Source of the DNA: Phytomonospora endophytica
GTDB lineage: Bacteria; Actinomycetota; Actinomycetes; Mycobacteriales; Micromonosporaceae
Assembly: GCF_014202425.1 (NCBI RefSeq)
Contig: NZ_JACHGT010000025.1
Location: 32,088 to 96,087 of the forward strand
Length of the DNA stretch: 64,000 nt
Reading direction: 5' to 3'
Part shown: piece by piece, positions 8,121 to 16,445 of the stretch
Numbering within the stretch: position 1 is the stretch's first letter
Layout of the letters: each line of letters begins with the position of its first letter
Position numbers and translations under genes: made by a program
The notes under the pieces: model-generated
The model's input: the letters and a program-made list of their open reading frames with translations, nothing else
Databases searched by the model: none
Told to the model about the DNA's origin: nothing

Positions 8121-10079
8121 ATGTCGGCCAATGCCGCCCTCGTGTTCGGCACGGACACCGAGACCGTCCGCATCGAGGCGTGGGGTGCGCATTCCGTGCG
8201 AGTGCGCGCCGCCACCGGCCCGGCCGGACTTTTCACCGAACTCCCCGGCGCGCTCGACCGGCCGCCGTCGCCTTCCGTCGCCCGCCTCGACGGCGGCCGG
8301 CTCGTCAACGGCCGCATCACCGTCGCCGTCGAGGACGGGCGGATCCGCTTCCTGCACACCGCCGGCGGCCGCGAGCTGCTCGCGGAGCGCGGGACTCGCG
8401 CCTTCACGCCCGGCCCGCGCGTCCTGCCCGGCCCCGACGACGAGTCGCGCGCGATCGAGCAGCACTTCACCGCCTACGACGGTGAGCGCCTGCACGGGCT
8501 CGGTCAGCAGCCGCACGGCCGCCTCGACCAGAAGGGTCACGTGGTCGACCTGGTGCAGCGCAACACGGTCGTGTCCATCCCCTTCCTGCACTCCTCACGC
8601 GGGTACGGGCTGCTGTGGAACAACCCGGCGCTCGGGCGCGTGGAGCTGGGCGCCGACACGACGCGCTGGGTCGCCGACGCGGGCGACCGCATCGACTACT
8701 GGGTCACCGCCGGGGACTCCCCCGCCGAGATCCTGGCCGCCTACGCCGAGGCGACCGGCCCGGCGCCGGAGCTGCCGTCGTGGGCGACCGGGTTCTGGCA
8801 GTCGAAGCTGCGCTACCGCTCGCAGGAGGAACTGCTGTCGGTGGCGCGGGAGCATCGCGCGCGTGGCCTGCCGCTGTCGGTGATCGTGTGCGACTTCTTC
8901 CACTGGCCGCGCATGGGCGACTGGCGCTTCGACGAGGCCGACTGGCCCGACCCGGCGGCGATGATCGCCGAACTGGACGGCATGGGCGTGAAGCTGGCGG
9001 TGTCGGTGTGGCCGACCGTCGACCGTGAGAGCGAGAACTTCGCCGCACTGGAGGCCGCCGGTCACCTCGTCGGCGACGTGCGCGGAGGCCTGCTCACGCA
9101 CACGTGGCCGGCCGTCGGGAGCGACAGGTCGCCGTGCGCGCTGATCGACTCGACCGACCCGGCCGCGCGCGAGGCGATGTGGGCGATCATGCGGCGCAAC
9201 TACCCGGGCGTCGCCGTGTTCTGGCTCGACGCCAACGAGCCGGTCGGCCCGCCGTGGACGGGCCGCCGCGCCCGCTACGCGATCGGCGACGGCGCGGCCT
9301 TCGGCAACGTCTACGGCGCCCTGCACCACCGCGCCTTCACCGAGGGCCAGCGCGCCGACGGTGTCGAGCGCCCGCTGAGCCTGGTCCGCTCGACCTGGGC
9401 GGGCGGGCAGCGCGACGGGATCGCGCTGTGGTCGGGCGACGTCGCGCCGACCTTCGCGTCCTTCGCCGCGCAGATCACCGCCGGGCTGAACGTGGCGATG
9501 AGCGGGATCCCGTGGTGGCACACCGACATCGGCGGCTTCTCCGGCGGGGACCCCGGTGATCCGGCCTACCGCGAGCTACTCGTGCGGTGGTTCCAATACG
9601 GGACCTTCAGCCCGGTGATGCGGCTGCACGGCGACCGCAGGCCGCACTTCACCTCTTTCTCCACCGACATGACCGGCGGCCCGAACGAGGTGTGGTCCTA
9701 CGGCGAGGAGGCCTACGCGATCCTGCGCGAGCACCTCGCCGTGCGCGAACGACTGCGGCCCTACCTGGCGACGCTGTCGCGGGAGGCGCACCTGACGGGC
9801 GCGCCGCCGATGCGGCCGCTGTTCTTCGACTTCCCCGGCGACGAACGCGCGTGGGACGTCGCCGACCAGTTCATGCTCGGCCCCGACCTGCTCGTCGCGC
9901 CCGTGACGACCGCGGGCGCGCGAAGCCGGGAGGTCCACCTCCCGGCGGGCGCGAACTGGCGCGGACTCGGTGCCGGCGACGTGATCGAGGGCGGCACGAC
10001 GGTCGAGGCGGCGGCGCCGCTGGAGCGGATCCCGGTGTTCGTGCGGGAAGGCGCGGAGGTCTTCACCTACGCCGTCTAG
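8121..10079 (+). CDS. Glycoside hydrolase family 31 (alpha-xylosidase/alpha-glucosidase)
   Basis: This 652-residue enzyme hydrolyses alpha-glycosidic (glucosyl or xylosyl) bonds with retention. The GH31 nucleophile motif FWLDANEP places the nucleophile at D370. WSGDV gives the acid/base at D440, and WHTDIGGF (D469) lines the active site. The N-terminal beta-sandwich comes before the barrel, and a short beta domain ends the protein. There is no signal peptide, so it acts in the cytoplasm on imported sugars. The motif set resembles YicI-type alpha-xylosidases, but the substrate cannot be fixed by eye. It sits under a LacI-type palindrome and interrupts the glpR-rimJ-glp order. Its last 4 bp overlap the opposing acetyltransferase gene. 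Confidence 0.9.
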   Translation: MSANAALVFGTDTETVRIEAWGAHSVRVRAATGPAGLFTELPGALDRPPSPSVARLDGGRLVNGRITVAVEDGRIRFLHTAGGRELLAERGTRAFTPGPRVLPGPDDESRAIEQHFTAYDGERLHGLGQQPHGRLDQKGHVVDLVQRNTVVSIPFLHSSRGYGLLWNNPALGRVELGADTTRWVADAGDRIDYWVTAGDSPAEILAAYAEATGPAPELPSWATGFWQSKLRYRSQEELLSVAREHRARGLPLSVIVCDFFHWPRMGDWRFDEADWPDPAAMIAELDGMGVKLAVSVWPTVDRESENFAALEAAGHLVGDVRGGLLTHTWPAVGSDRSPCALIDSTDPAAREAMWAIMRRNYPGVAVFWLDANEPVGPPWTGRRARYAIGDGAAFGNVYGALHHRAFTEGQRADGVERPLSLVRSTWAGGQRDGIALWSGDVAPTFASFAAQITAGLNVAMSGIPWWHTDIGGFSGGDPGDPAYRELLVRWFQYGTFSPVMRLHGDRRPHFTSFSTDMTGGPNEVWSYGEEAYAILREHLAVRERLRPYLATLSREAHLTGAPPMRPLFFDFPGDERAWDVADQFMLGPDLLVAPVTTAGARSREVHLPAGANWRGLGAGDVIEGGTTVEAAAPLERIPVFVREGAEVFTYAV

Positions 10080-10693
10080 GAGGCCGAGCCCTTCAGCCGG
10101 CCCAGCAGCCCGCCCGGTTCCACGACGTCCTCGATGGTCACCGCGTAGCCGATGTGGTCGCGCCAGCCGCCGTCGATGTAGAGGTAGCGCTCGTGCAGCG
10201 CCTCCCGGCGGAACCCGAGCTTCTCCACGACCCGCTGGCTGGGCTTGTTGTCGGGCTGGATGTTGACCTCGACGCGGTGCAGGCCGCCGTTGGCGAAGCC
10301 GTGGTCGACGGCGAGCGCGAGCGCCGTCGGCGTGATCCCGAGCCCCGCGTGGCCCTGGTCGACCCAGTAGCCGGCGTAGGCCGAGCGGAAGGCGCGGCGG
10401 ACGATGTTGCCGACCGTCAGCTGCCCGACGAACGCGCCTTCGTAGCAGACCGCGAAGGGCATGGCCGCGCCGATCTTGGCCGACTTGGCCAGGTCGCGGT
10501 ACAGCGCCCGGAAGGCGGCGGGGTTGTGCGTGTCGTACCAGGAGCCCAGGGGCGTGGGCTCCCACTTCGCGAGCCAGTTCTCGTTCGCGCGGCGCATCCG
10601 GCTCCACGCCTTGGCGTCGCCGCGTTTGTAGGGGCGGAGTGTGACGGGGCCGTCCGTGAGGACCACGGGCCAGCCCATCCGTTCGTCGGTCAT
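10076..10693 (-). CDS. RimJ-like GNAT N-acetyltransferase
   Basis: This 205-residue GNAT protein of the RimJ/RimL type transfers acetyl groups from acetyl-CoA to amines, classically protein N-termini. The pattern includes WPVVLTDGPVTLRPYKRGDAKAWSRMR at the start, a central strand, and the acetyl-CoA region DQGHAGLGITPTALALAVDHGF. The C-terminal GNAT part is NIQPDNKPSQRVVEKLGFRRE. Its ATG overlaps the glp stop by 4 bp, so it is translated with glp. The rimJ-glp-galU order is conserved in many actinobacteria. The target is not known. Confidence 0.9.
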   Translation of the reverse strand: MTDERMGWPVVLTDGPVTLRPYKRGDAKAWSRMRRANENWLAKWEPTPLGSWYDTHNPAAFRALYRDLAKSAKIGAAMPFAVCYEGAFVGQLTVGNIVRRAFRSAYAGYWVDQGHAGLGITPTALALAVDHGFANGGLHRVEVNIQPDNKPSQRVVEKLGFRREALHERYLYIDGGWRDHIGYAVTIEDVVEPGGLLGRLKGSAS

Positions 10694-11949
10694 CGTCGCC
10701 TGTCAAAGAGGAGTACGTCCACTGTGGATCCCGCGGGGGCGTTCGTGACCTTCTCCCCCAGCACCATCAGGCCACTCGCCACCGCCAGACCGGACAGAGT
10801 GTACGGACCGCCCGACAGCGGCGCCACGGTGTACCCGCCGCCCCGGCGCTCGGTGACCTCGGCCGGCCGGAACTCCCGCAGGCCCGCCGGGGACGACACG
10901 GTCTCCAGCAGGTGCGCCTTCACCTGCGAGCGGAACACCGGCTCGACACCGGCCAGCCGCCGGATGATCGGGCGCGCGAAGGCCTCGAAGGCGATCAGGG
11001 CCGCGCCGGGCTCGCCGGGCAGGCAGATGATCGGGATCTCCTCGGGTCCGATCGTGCCGAAACCGAGTGTGGAGGACGGGAAGATCGACACCGTCGCGAA
11101 GTCGACGGCCCCGTCCCGGCCGAAGGTCCGGCGGACCATGTCACCGGGGCCGACGCCCGTGCCGCCGGTGGTGATGACCAGGTCGGAACGCAGGGTCTGG
11201 TCGTCGAGGACCGTCCGCAGCGCCTCGGGCTCGTCGTCGCAGATGCCGATCCGGAACGCGTGCGCGCCCGCCTCGGCCGCCGCCGCCGTGAGCGCCGGGG
11301 AGTCCACGTCGACGACCTGGCCGGGCTGGCTCATCCGCCCGGCGTCCATGAGCTCGTCACCGGTGGCGATGATGACCACGCGCGGCTCCGGCCGTACGTG
11401 GACATCGCTCACGCCGGAGGCGGCGAAGAGCGCGATCAGGTGCGGATTCACCGTCTGGCCCGCGCGGCCGAGGACCGCGCCCGAAGCGACCTCGTCGCCG
11501 GTCCGGCGCAGCCCGTACCCGCGCTTGGGCACCTCGGTGATCTCGACGGTCGCCATGCCCTGGTCGGTCCACGACAGGGGCACGACCGCCTCGGTCCCCG
11601 TCGGCAGGGGCGCGCCCGCCGCGACCGCGAAGCACGTGCCGGGCAGGATCCGCACCGGCCGCCACGACGCCGCCGCCACGTCCCCGAGGACCTTCAGCTG
11701 CACCGGGCGGCGCTCGGTCGCGGCGACCACGTCGTCGAAGCGCACGGCGTAACCGTCCACCGTGGCGTGATCGAAGGCCGGGATCGGGCCCGGCGCGGTC
11801 ACGTCGGCGGCCAGCGCGTGCCCGTGCGACTGAGTCAGGTGCACATCAATGGACGGCAGCGGCCGCACCCTGGCGAGCGCGTCGCTGAGAAACCGCACGA
11901 GTGGCACCACGTCTTCGCCCCGCTGTGCGTCCGGATGGAGTTCGGCCAT
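10690..11949 (-). CDS. glp: Gephyrin-like molybdotransferase Glp (MoeA homologue)
   Basis: This 419-residue MoeA/gephyrin protein has an N-terminal lid and beta-barrel region, then the MogA-like core with VIIATGDELMDAGRMSQPGQ and ITTGGTGVGPGDMVRRTF. It continues with LPGEPGAALIAFEAFARPIIRRLAG and a C-terminal barrel. The family inserts molybdate into molybdopterin. In Corynebacterium the copy at this locus (Glp) binds FtsZ and the membrane receptor GlpR and helps coordinate division with polar growth. The neighbours rimJ, galU, 5-FTHF cyclo-ligase and glpR match that locus, so I favour the Glp role over, or in addition to, cofactor synthesis. The gap to galU is 19 bp. Confidence 0.88.
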   Translation of the reverse strand: MAELHPDAQRGEDVVPLVRFLSDALARVRPLPSIDVHLTQSHGHALAADVTAPGPIPAFDHATVDGYAVRFDDVVAATERRPVQLKVLGDVAAASWRPVRILPGTCFAVAAGAPLPTGTEAVVPLSWTDQGMATVEITEVPKRGYGLRRTGDEVASGAVLGRAGQTVNPHLIALFAASGVSDVHVRPEPRVVIIATGDELMDAGRMSQPGQVVDVDSPALTAAAAEAGAHAFRIGICDDEPEALRTVLDDQTLRSDLVITTGGTGVGPGDMVRRTFGRDGAVDFATVSIFPSSTLGFGTIGPEEIPIICLPGEPGAALIAFEAFARPIIRRLAGVEPVFRSQVKAHLLETVSSPAGLREFRPAEVTERRGGGYTVAPLSGGPYTLSGLAVASGLMVLGEKVTNAPAGSTVDVLLFDRRR

Positions 11950-11968
11950 CGAAGTACACCCCCATTCA

Positions 11969-12868
11969 CTACTGGATCTGAGTTTCCACGAATCGGGTCA
12001 GCCAGTCGCGAAACGCGCCGAGATCATCACGTTGGCAGGCGAGCTGCACGACGGCCTGGAGGTAGCCGGCGGGTTCGCCGGTGTCGTAGCGGGTGCCTCG
12101 GAAGACGACACCGTGCACGGGCGTGCCCGCCTCCAGGAGACGGACCATCGCGTCGGTCAGCTGGATCTCGTTGCCGCGGCCGGGTTTGGTCTCGGCGATG
12201 GCCCCGAAGATGGTCGGGGGAAGGACGTAGCGACCGATGAGGATGAGGTTGCTGGGCGCCTCGTCGACGGCGGGTTTCTCCACCAGGCCGGTGACCTTGA
12301 GGATGTCGCCTTCGCCTTCGACGGCGGCCACGCCGTAGCGGTCGACCTGGTCGCGGGGGACCTCCATGAGGGCGAGCACGATGCCGCCGGTCTCGGCCTG
12401 GCGTGCCAGCATGCGCGGGAGGAGCCGGTCGCCGATCTCGGTGAACTCGTCGGCGAGCAGGACGGCGAAGGAGTCGTCGCCGACGTGCGACTCGGCGTAG
12501 GAGATGGCGTGCCCGAGGCCGAGGGGTTCGCCCTGGCGGCAGGTGTAGATCTCGGCGAGGTCGCAGGGTTCGAGGATGGCGCGCAGGCGCTCGTCGTCGC
12601 CCTTCTCGATGAGGCGGGCCTCCAGGTCGGGGCGCCGGTCGAAGTGGTCGACCATGGAGGTCTTGCCGCGCCCGGTGACCAGGAGGATGTCCCGGATCTC
12701 GGCGGCGGCGGCCTCCTCGACGATGTACTGGAGGACGGGCCGGTCGACGACGGGCAGGAGCTCTTTGGGCACCGCCTTGGTCGCCGGCAGGAAGCGGGTG
12801 GCGAATCCGGCAGCCGGAATTACCGCCTTCAGTGGACGGACCGGGGGGGCTGGCTCACGGTTCGACAT
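11969..12868 (-). CDS. galU: UTP--glucose-1-phosphate uridylyltransferase GalU
   Basis: GalU makes UDP-glucose from UTP and glucose-1-phosphate for glycolipids, wall polymers and trehalose synthesis. The 299-residue length is usual. The nucleotide-binding loop IPAAGFATRFLP (18-28) and the KAVPKELLPVVD motif (31-42) are intact. VEKPAVDEAPSNLILIGRYVLPP and ELTDAM-type residues (EIQLTDAM) follow. It is upstream of glp on the same strand with 19 bp between them, so the operon likely runs galU-glp-rimJ. Confidence 0.95.
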   Translation of the reverse strand: MSNREPAPPVRPLKAVIPAAGFATRFLPATKAVPKELLPVVDRPVLQYIVEEAAAAEIRDILLVTGRGKTSMVDHFDRRPDLEARLIEKGDDERLRAILEPCDLAEIYTCRQGEPLGLGHAISYAESHVGDDSFAVLLADEFTEIGDRLLPRMLARQAETGGIVLALMEVPRDQVDRYGVAAVEGEGDILKVTGLVEKPAVDEAPSNLILIGRYVLPPTIFGAIAETKPGRGNEIQLTDAMVRLLEAGTPVHGVVFRGTRYDTGEPAGYLQAVVQLACQRDDLGAFRDWLTRFVETQIQ

Positions 12869-13035
12869 GAGTAGGAGCCTACGGGTTCACCGTCCGCAGT
12901 TGCGGCAGCGATCTCCGTGACGGGTGTCGGGCGGCCTGAACCCTTGGACGTTCGGTCGCCCGGATCCGTACGCGCCGGTTCGATCCGTCACGGGCCGTTT
13001 CCGATCTTGCTTCGTGGCCGGGGCGGACCATCCGT

Positions 13036-15159
13036 TCAGTCGCCCGGGCCGGTCACGGGCCGTTCGTCCCTGCCGTCGGTGTCGGGGGTCTTCTCGGGAT
13101 CGGACTTCGACACCCGGTAGGTGTCGCGTCCCGCGGCCTTCGCGGCGTACAGGGCCTCGTCGGCCGAGGCGAGGACGTCGGCGCCGGACTCGCCGTGGTC
13201 GGGGAAGATCGCGATACCCATGGAGATGGTCACCGGGACGGTCCGGGCGGTGCCGTCGGCGCTCGGCGGCAGGGGGAAGGGATCGCGGCGGATGGCCTCG
13301 CCGAGTCGCCGGGCGACGGGGATGGCGCCGTAGCGGTCGGTCTCGGGGAGCAGGACGACGAACTCCTCGCCGCCGTAGCGGAACGCGAAGTCGACCTCGC
13401 GTATCTGGGCGGTGATGCGGGAGGCGAGTTCGATGAGCACCTGGTCGCCGACGGGGTGACCGTAGGTGTCGTTGACGTCCTTGAAGCGGTCGAGGTCGAT
13501 GGCGATGACGGCGGTGCGGCGGCCGAAGCGGTGGGCGCGCTCGACCTCCTTGTCCATGGTGACCTTGAGGTAGCGGTAGTTCCACAGGCCGGTGAGCGGG
13601 TCGGTGAGGGAGAGACGCTGGGCCTCCTCGTGCAGCAGGACGTTCTCGACGGCGACGGCGGCCTGCCCGGCGAAGGTGCGCAGGGTGGACAGGTCGGTGT
13701 CGTCGAACTCGTCGAAGCCGAGGCGGTCGTAGAGGGCGAGGACGCCGACGGGCCGCGCGGTCTTGCCCGGTCCGCGCACGAGGGCGTCGGCTCCGGTGAA
13801 GGGCACCGCGATGTAGGTGTGGCAGTGGGGTTCCTGGGGCGCGAAGGCGGTCTCCTCGGTGACGCGGCCGCGTTGGGGTTCGCCTCCGGCGACGATGCGG
13901 CCGAGGAGTCCCTCGCCGACACGGACGCGGATGCCGCCGGCCGCGCGGGGGTCGCCGGCGATGACTCCGGCGTGGCAGCGGGCGACGAGCGTGGCGGGCG
14001 TGGTCGTCGCGTCCTCTTCGTCGTCGACGAGGAGGATCGCGCCCGACTGGGCGCCGGTGGCGGTCATGGCGGTGCTGAGGATGACTTCGAGGATGCGGTC
14101 GAGGTCGTGTGTGGAGGAGAGGGTGTCGCCGAGGAGGCCGAGGTTGCCGCGCAGTTGGTCGCGGCTGGCGGTGAGGGCCTGGACGTAGCCCTGCATCTCG
14201 CGGGTCATGCGGTTGAAGTTCGTGGCCAGGGCGGCGACCTCGTCACTGCCGCGGACCGGGACGCGGGCTTCGAGGTCACCGGCGGCGACGCGGTCGGCGG
14301 CGGCGGCGAGTTCGGTGACCGGGCGGGTCGTCGAGCGGGCCAGCCACCAGGCGACGCCGACGGCGGCGAACCCCGCGACGGCCACGGAGAGGAGCAGCAG
14401 CGGGTAGAGGCCGGTGGGGAGGTTCTTGTCGGTGCTCAGCGCGAGGTCGAGGGGCTGGCCGCCGTCGGCGGACACGACGCGGACGAGGCCGCCGTCGTCG
14501 GTGTCCTCGAAGCGGCCGGAGCTCAGGCCGCGAGCCGTGGCGGCGACCGACGTGGCCTCGTCGGCGGGGAGGCTCGACAGGGGCGCGTCACCGTCGGCGC
14601 CGATGACGGTGACGCCGCAGCCCGACACGGCGGCGAGGCTGTCGACGAGCCCGGCGTCGACGGCGACTCCCGCGCGGACGGTGCCGATGGCGCGGCCGTC
14701 GCTGTCGTAGAGGGAGATGTGCGCCGACAGGGCCGCGACCGACTCGCCGCCCGAAGCGCCGGCGCCCGTGCCGGTGGTGACGGTGGTCGTGTCGGCGCAG
14801 TCGGTCCAGGTGTGCACGCGAGCACCGGCGTCGGCGACGGCGGTGCCGCCCGCGTCGGTGACGGTGACGGCCTCGGCGAGGCCGCGGCGGACGAGCGCCC
14901 CGGCGTACTCGGTGGCGCGGGGGGCGTCGAGGGCGCCCGACTCGGTGGCGATCAGGCCGAGCGTCTCGGCGGTGCCGGACAGGCGGGTGCAGAGGGAGTC
15001 GACGGCGGTGTGCAGGGCGGCGGCGCCGTATTCGAGGCGTTCCTCGGCCCGGCTCTGGCCGACGGCGGTGACGATGACGCCGACGAAGAGGGCGCCGAGG
15101 AGGACCGGTCCCAGCACGACGGCGAGGAACGCGGCCGTGAGCCGGGCGCGCAAGGTCAT
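13036..15159 (-). CDS. Membrane-bound diguanylate cyclase (HAMP-GAF-GGDEF)
   Basis: This 707-residue protein makes c-di-GMP from two GTP in response to an extracellular cue. The order is: membrane helix at about 8-35, extracellular sensor to about 240 with paired cysteines, second helix (LLLLSVAVAGFAAVGVAWWLA), HAMP, GAF at about 350-510, and a GGDEF domain. The catalytic motif is GGEEF at 596-600. The inhibitory I-site RxxD is present as REVD at 587-590, five residues upstream, so product feedback is expected. The C-terminal tail is short and charged. It lies between galU and the 5-FTHF cyclo-ligase, which are otherwise neighbours in many actinobacteria. Confidence 0.93.
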   Translation of the reverse strand: MTLRARLTAAFLAVVLGPVLLGALFVGVIVTAVGQSRAEERLEYGAAALHTAVDSLCTRLSGTAETLGLIATESGALDAPRATEYAGALVRRGLAEAVTVTDAGGTAVADAGARVHTWTDCADTTTVTTGTGAGASGGESVAALSAHISLYDSDGRAIGTVRAGVAVDAGLVDSLAAVSGCGVTVIGADGDAPLSSLPADEATSVAATARGLSSGRFEDTDDGGLVRVVSADGGQPLDLALSTDKNLPTGLYPLLLLSVAVAGFAAVGVAWWLARSTTRPVTELAAAADRVAAGDLEARVPVRGSDEVAALATNFNRMTREMQGYVQALTASRDQLRGNLGLLGDTLSSTHDLDRILEVILSTAMTATGAQSGAILLVDDEEDATTTPATLVARCHAGVIAGDPRAAGGIRVRVGEGLLGRIVAGGEPQRGRVTEETAFAPQEPHCHTYIAVPFTGADALVRGPGKTARPVGVLALYDRLGFDEFDDTDLSTLRTFAGQAAVAVENVLLHEEAQRLSLTDPLTGLWNYRYLKVTMDKEVERAHRFGRRTAVIAIDLDRFKDVNDTYGHPVGDQVLIELASRITAQIREVDFAFRYGGEEFVVLLPETDRYGAIPVARRLGEAIRRDPFPLPPSADGTARTVPVTISMGIAIFPDHGESGADVLASADEALYAAKAAGRDTYRVSKSDPEKTPDTDGRDERPVTGPGD

Positions 15160-15375
15160 GATGTCGAGGTCACCTCAGCTCTGCGTGTCAGGGTCCGCCG
15201 GGGCATCGCGAGCGAGTCCGCGTGCTCGCAGACCGACACCGTCCGCGCACACGGGCCACAGTCGGCGCGAAGCAATGTAACCATCGGTCCGCCTTGCCAG
15301 CACACCACGTTTGGACAACGATTGACCACCGCGCCGGGCTACGCGCGGCTTGTGTCCCCGGAAAGGTGAAATGCG

Positions 15376-15963
15376 TTGGGATCAGTGGAGAAATCGGAAA
15401 AGACGGCACTAAGGTCGCGTTTCCTCGCCGGGCGACGGGCACTGTCCACAAAGGATCGCATGGCCGCCGACGAGGCGATCCGCGCCGTCCTCGCCGCGAC
15501 CCTGCCGGTGCTCGCCGAGCCCGGCTCGACCGTCGCGGCCTACGTCCCGATGGCCGGTGAGCCCGGCGGCGACGGGCTGCCCGATTTCCTGACCGCGCTC
15601 GGTCACCGCGTCCTGCTGCCGGTCTTCCGCGCGGACTTCGACCTCGACTGGATCGCCTACACCGGCGTGCTTTCCGCCGGTGCCCTGCGCGGACTGCGCG
15701 AACCCGCCGGCACCGGAAGCCGCGAAGCCGTCACCGAGGCCGCCGTACTACTGGTGCCCGCCCTGGCCGTCGGCGCCGACGGCACCCGCCTCGGCCGCGG
15801 CGGCGGCAGCTACGACCGGGCACTGGCCCGCGTCGCACCGTCCACACCGGTCATCGCGCTCCTCGACGACGGCGAGTTCGTCGACGAGGTGCCCGGCGAG
15901 GACCACGACAGGGGTGTGACGGGGATCATCACACCGAGGGGCTGGTACGCGACACCGGGGTGA
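15376..15963 (+). CDS. 5-formyltetrahydrofolate cyclo-ligase
   Basis: This 195-residue enzyme uses ATP to convert 5-formyl-THF to 5,10-methenyl-THF, rescuing a folate storage form. The N-terminal KTALRSRFLAGRRAL basic region and the ATP/folate-binding signature TRLGRGGGSYDRALAR (about residues 136-151) are clear. The TTG at 15376 and the GTG at 15385 are both possible starts; only three residues differ. It faces galU/glp across the diguanylate cyclase gene and is the usual outer member of that block. Confidence 0.9.
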   Translation: MGSVEKSEKTALRSRFLAGRRALSTKDRMAADEAIRAVLAATLPVLAEPGSTVAAYVPMAGEPGGDGLPDFLTALGHRVLLPVFRADFDLDWIAYTGVLSAGALRGLREPAGTGSREAVTEAAVLLVPALAVGADGTRLGRGGGSYDRALARVAPSTPVIALLDDGEFVDEVPGEDHDRGVTGIITPRGWYATPG

Positions 15964-15964
15964 T

Positions 15965-15984
15965 GCGGCGGTTCTCACCGCCGC
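15965..15984 (+). terminator. Short hairpin after the 5-FTHF cyclo-ligase
   Basis: GCGGCGGT and ACCGCCGC form a perfect 8-bp stem with a TCTC loop immediately after the stop codon. There is no U-tract, so termination is likely but not certain. Confidence 0.5.
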
Positions 15985-16018
15985 CCCGGCTGGACGATCC
16001 GGGCCGTTCACTGCACAA

Positions 16019-16045
16019 TTAGCACTTGGCGAAGCTGAGTGCTAA
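16019..16045 (+). promoter_or_regulatory. CIRCE element (HrcA operator) before fmdB
   Basis: TTAGCACTT, nine bases, then GAGTGCTAA differs from the consensus CIRCE (TTAGCACTC-N9-GAGTGCTAA) at a single position. It ends 22 bp before the GTG of the FmdB-like gene. CIRCE is bound by HrcA, the heat-shock repressor that normally controls groESL and dnaK operons. The match is too long to be chance. Confidence 0.9.
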
Positions 16046-16067
16046 AGCTGCTGACCGGAGGAACGAC

Positions 16068-16391
16068 GTGCCTACGTACCAATACGCCTGCACCAAGTGC
16101 GGCAACGAGCTGGAGGCGGCGCAGAAGTTCACCGACGAGCCGCTCAAGGAGTGCCCCTCGTGCTCGGGTGACCTGCGCAAGGTCTTCTCGGCCGTGGGCG
16201 TGGTGTTCAAGGGCAGTGGCTTCTACCGGACCGACAACCGGACCGGGTCGTCCAAGGAGTCGTCGAAGAGCACCTCGGCGACCGAGACGAAGTCGAGCTC
16301 GGACGCGGGCTCCGCCACGGGCTCCTCGCCGAAGAGCGAGTCGAAGCCCGCCGAGTCGAAGCCGAAGGCCAAGGCCGACAGCAAGGCCTAG
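16068..16391 (+). CDS. FmdB-family zinc-ribbon protein under CIRCE control
   Basis: This 107-residue protein has an N-terminal FmdB-type zinc ribbon: PTYQYACTKCGNELEAAQKF with C8 and C11, then CPSC with C29 and C32. GVVFKGSGFYRTDNR follows, the typical end of the domain. The rest is a low-complexity Ser/Lys/Glu/Ala tail. The GTG start at 16068 follows GGAGG; the upstream ATG at 16026 lies inside the CIRCE element and is not the start. The molecular role of the family is unknown, but the operator puts it in the HrcA heat-shock regulon. A strong terminator follows. Confidence 0.9.
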   Translation: MPTYQYACTKCGNELEAAQKFTDEPLKECPSCSGDLRKVFSAVGVVFKGSGFYRTDNRTGSSKESSKSTSATETKSSSDAGSATGSSPKSESKPAESKPKAKADSKA

Positions 16392-16410
16392 CGCTCGCCG
16401 CGAGTTCGCA

Positions 16411-16436
16411 CCGCACCGCCCTTTCGGGCGGTGCGG
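16411..16436. terminator. Bidirectional terminator between fmdB and GNAT gene
   Basis: CCGCACCGCCC and GGGCGGTGCGG form a perfect 11-bp stem with a TTTC loop, followed by a short T-run (GTTTC). It sits between convergent genes and can serve both. Confidence 0.85.
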
Positions 16437-16445
16437 TTTCGCGTG

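Noticed and set aside
9587..12240. Long plus-strand open frames over rimJ, glp and galU
   Set aside because: Shadows of the minus-strand genes, which have recognised motifs and 4-bp overlaps.
13195..15369. 724-codon plus-strand open frame
   Set aside because: Antisense to the diguanylate cyclase; Gly/Ala/Asp-rich with no domain.
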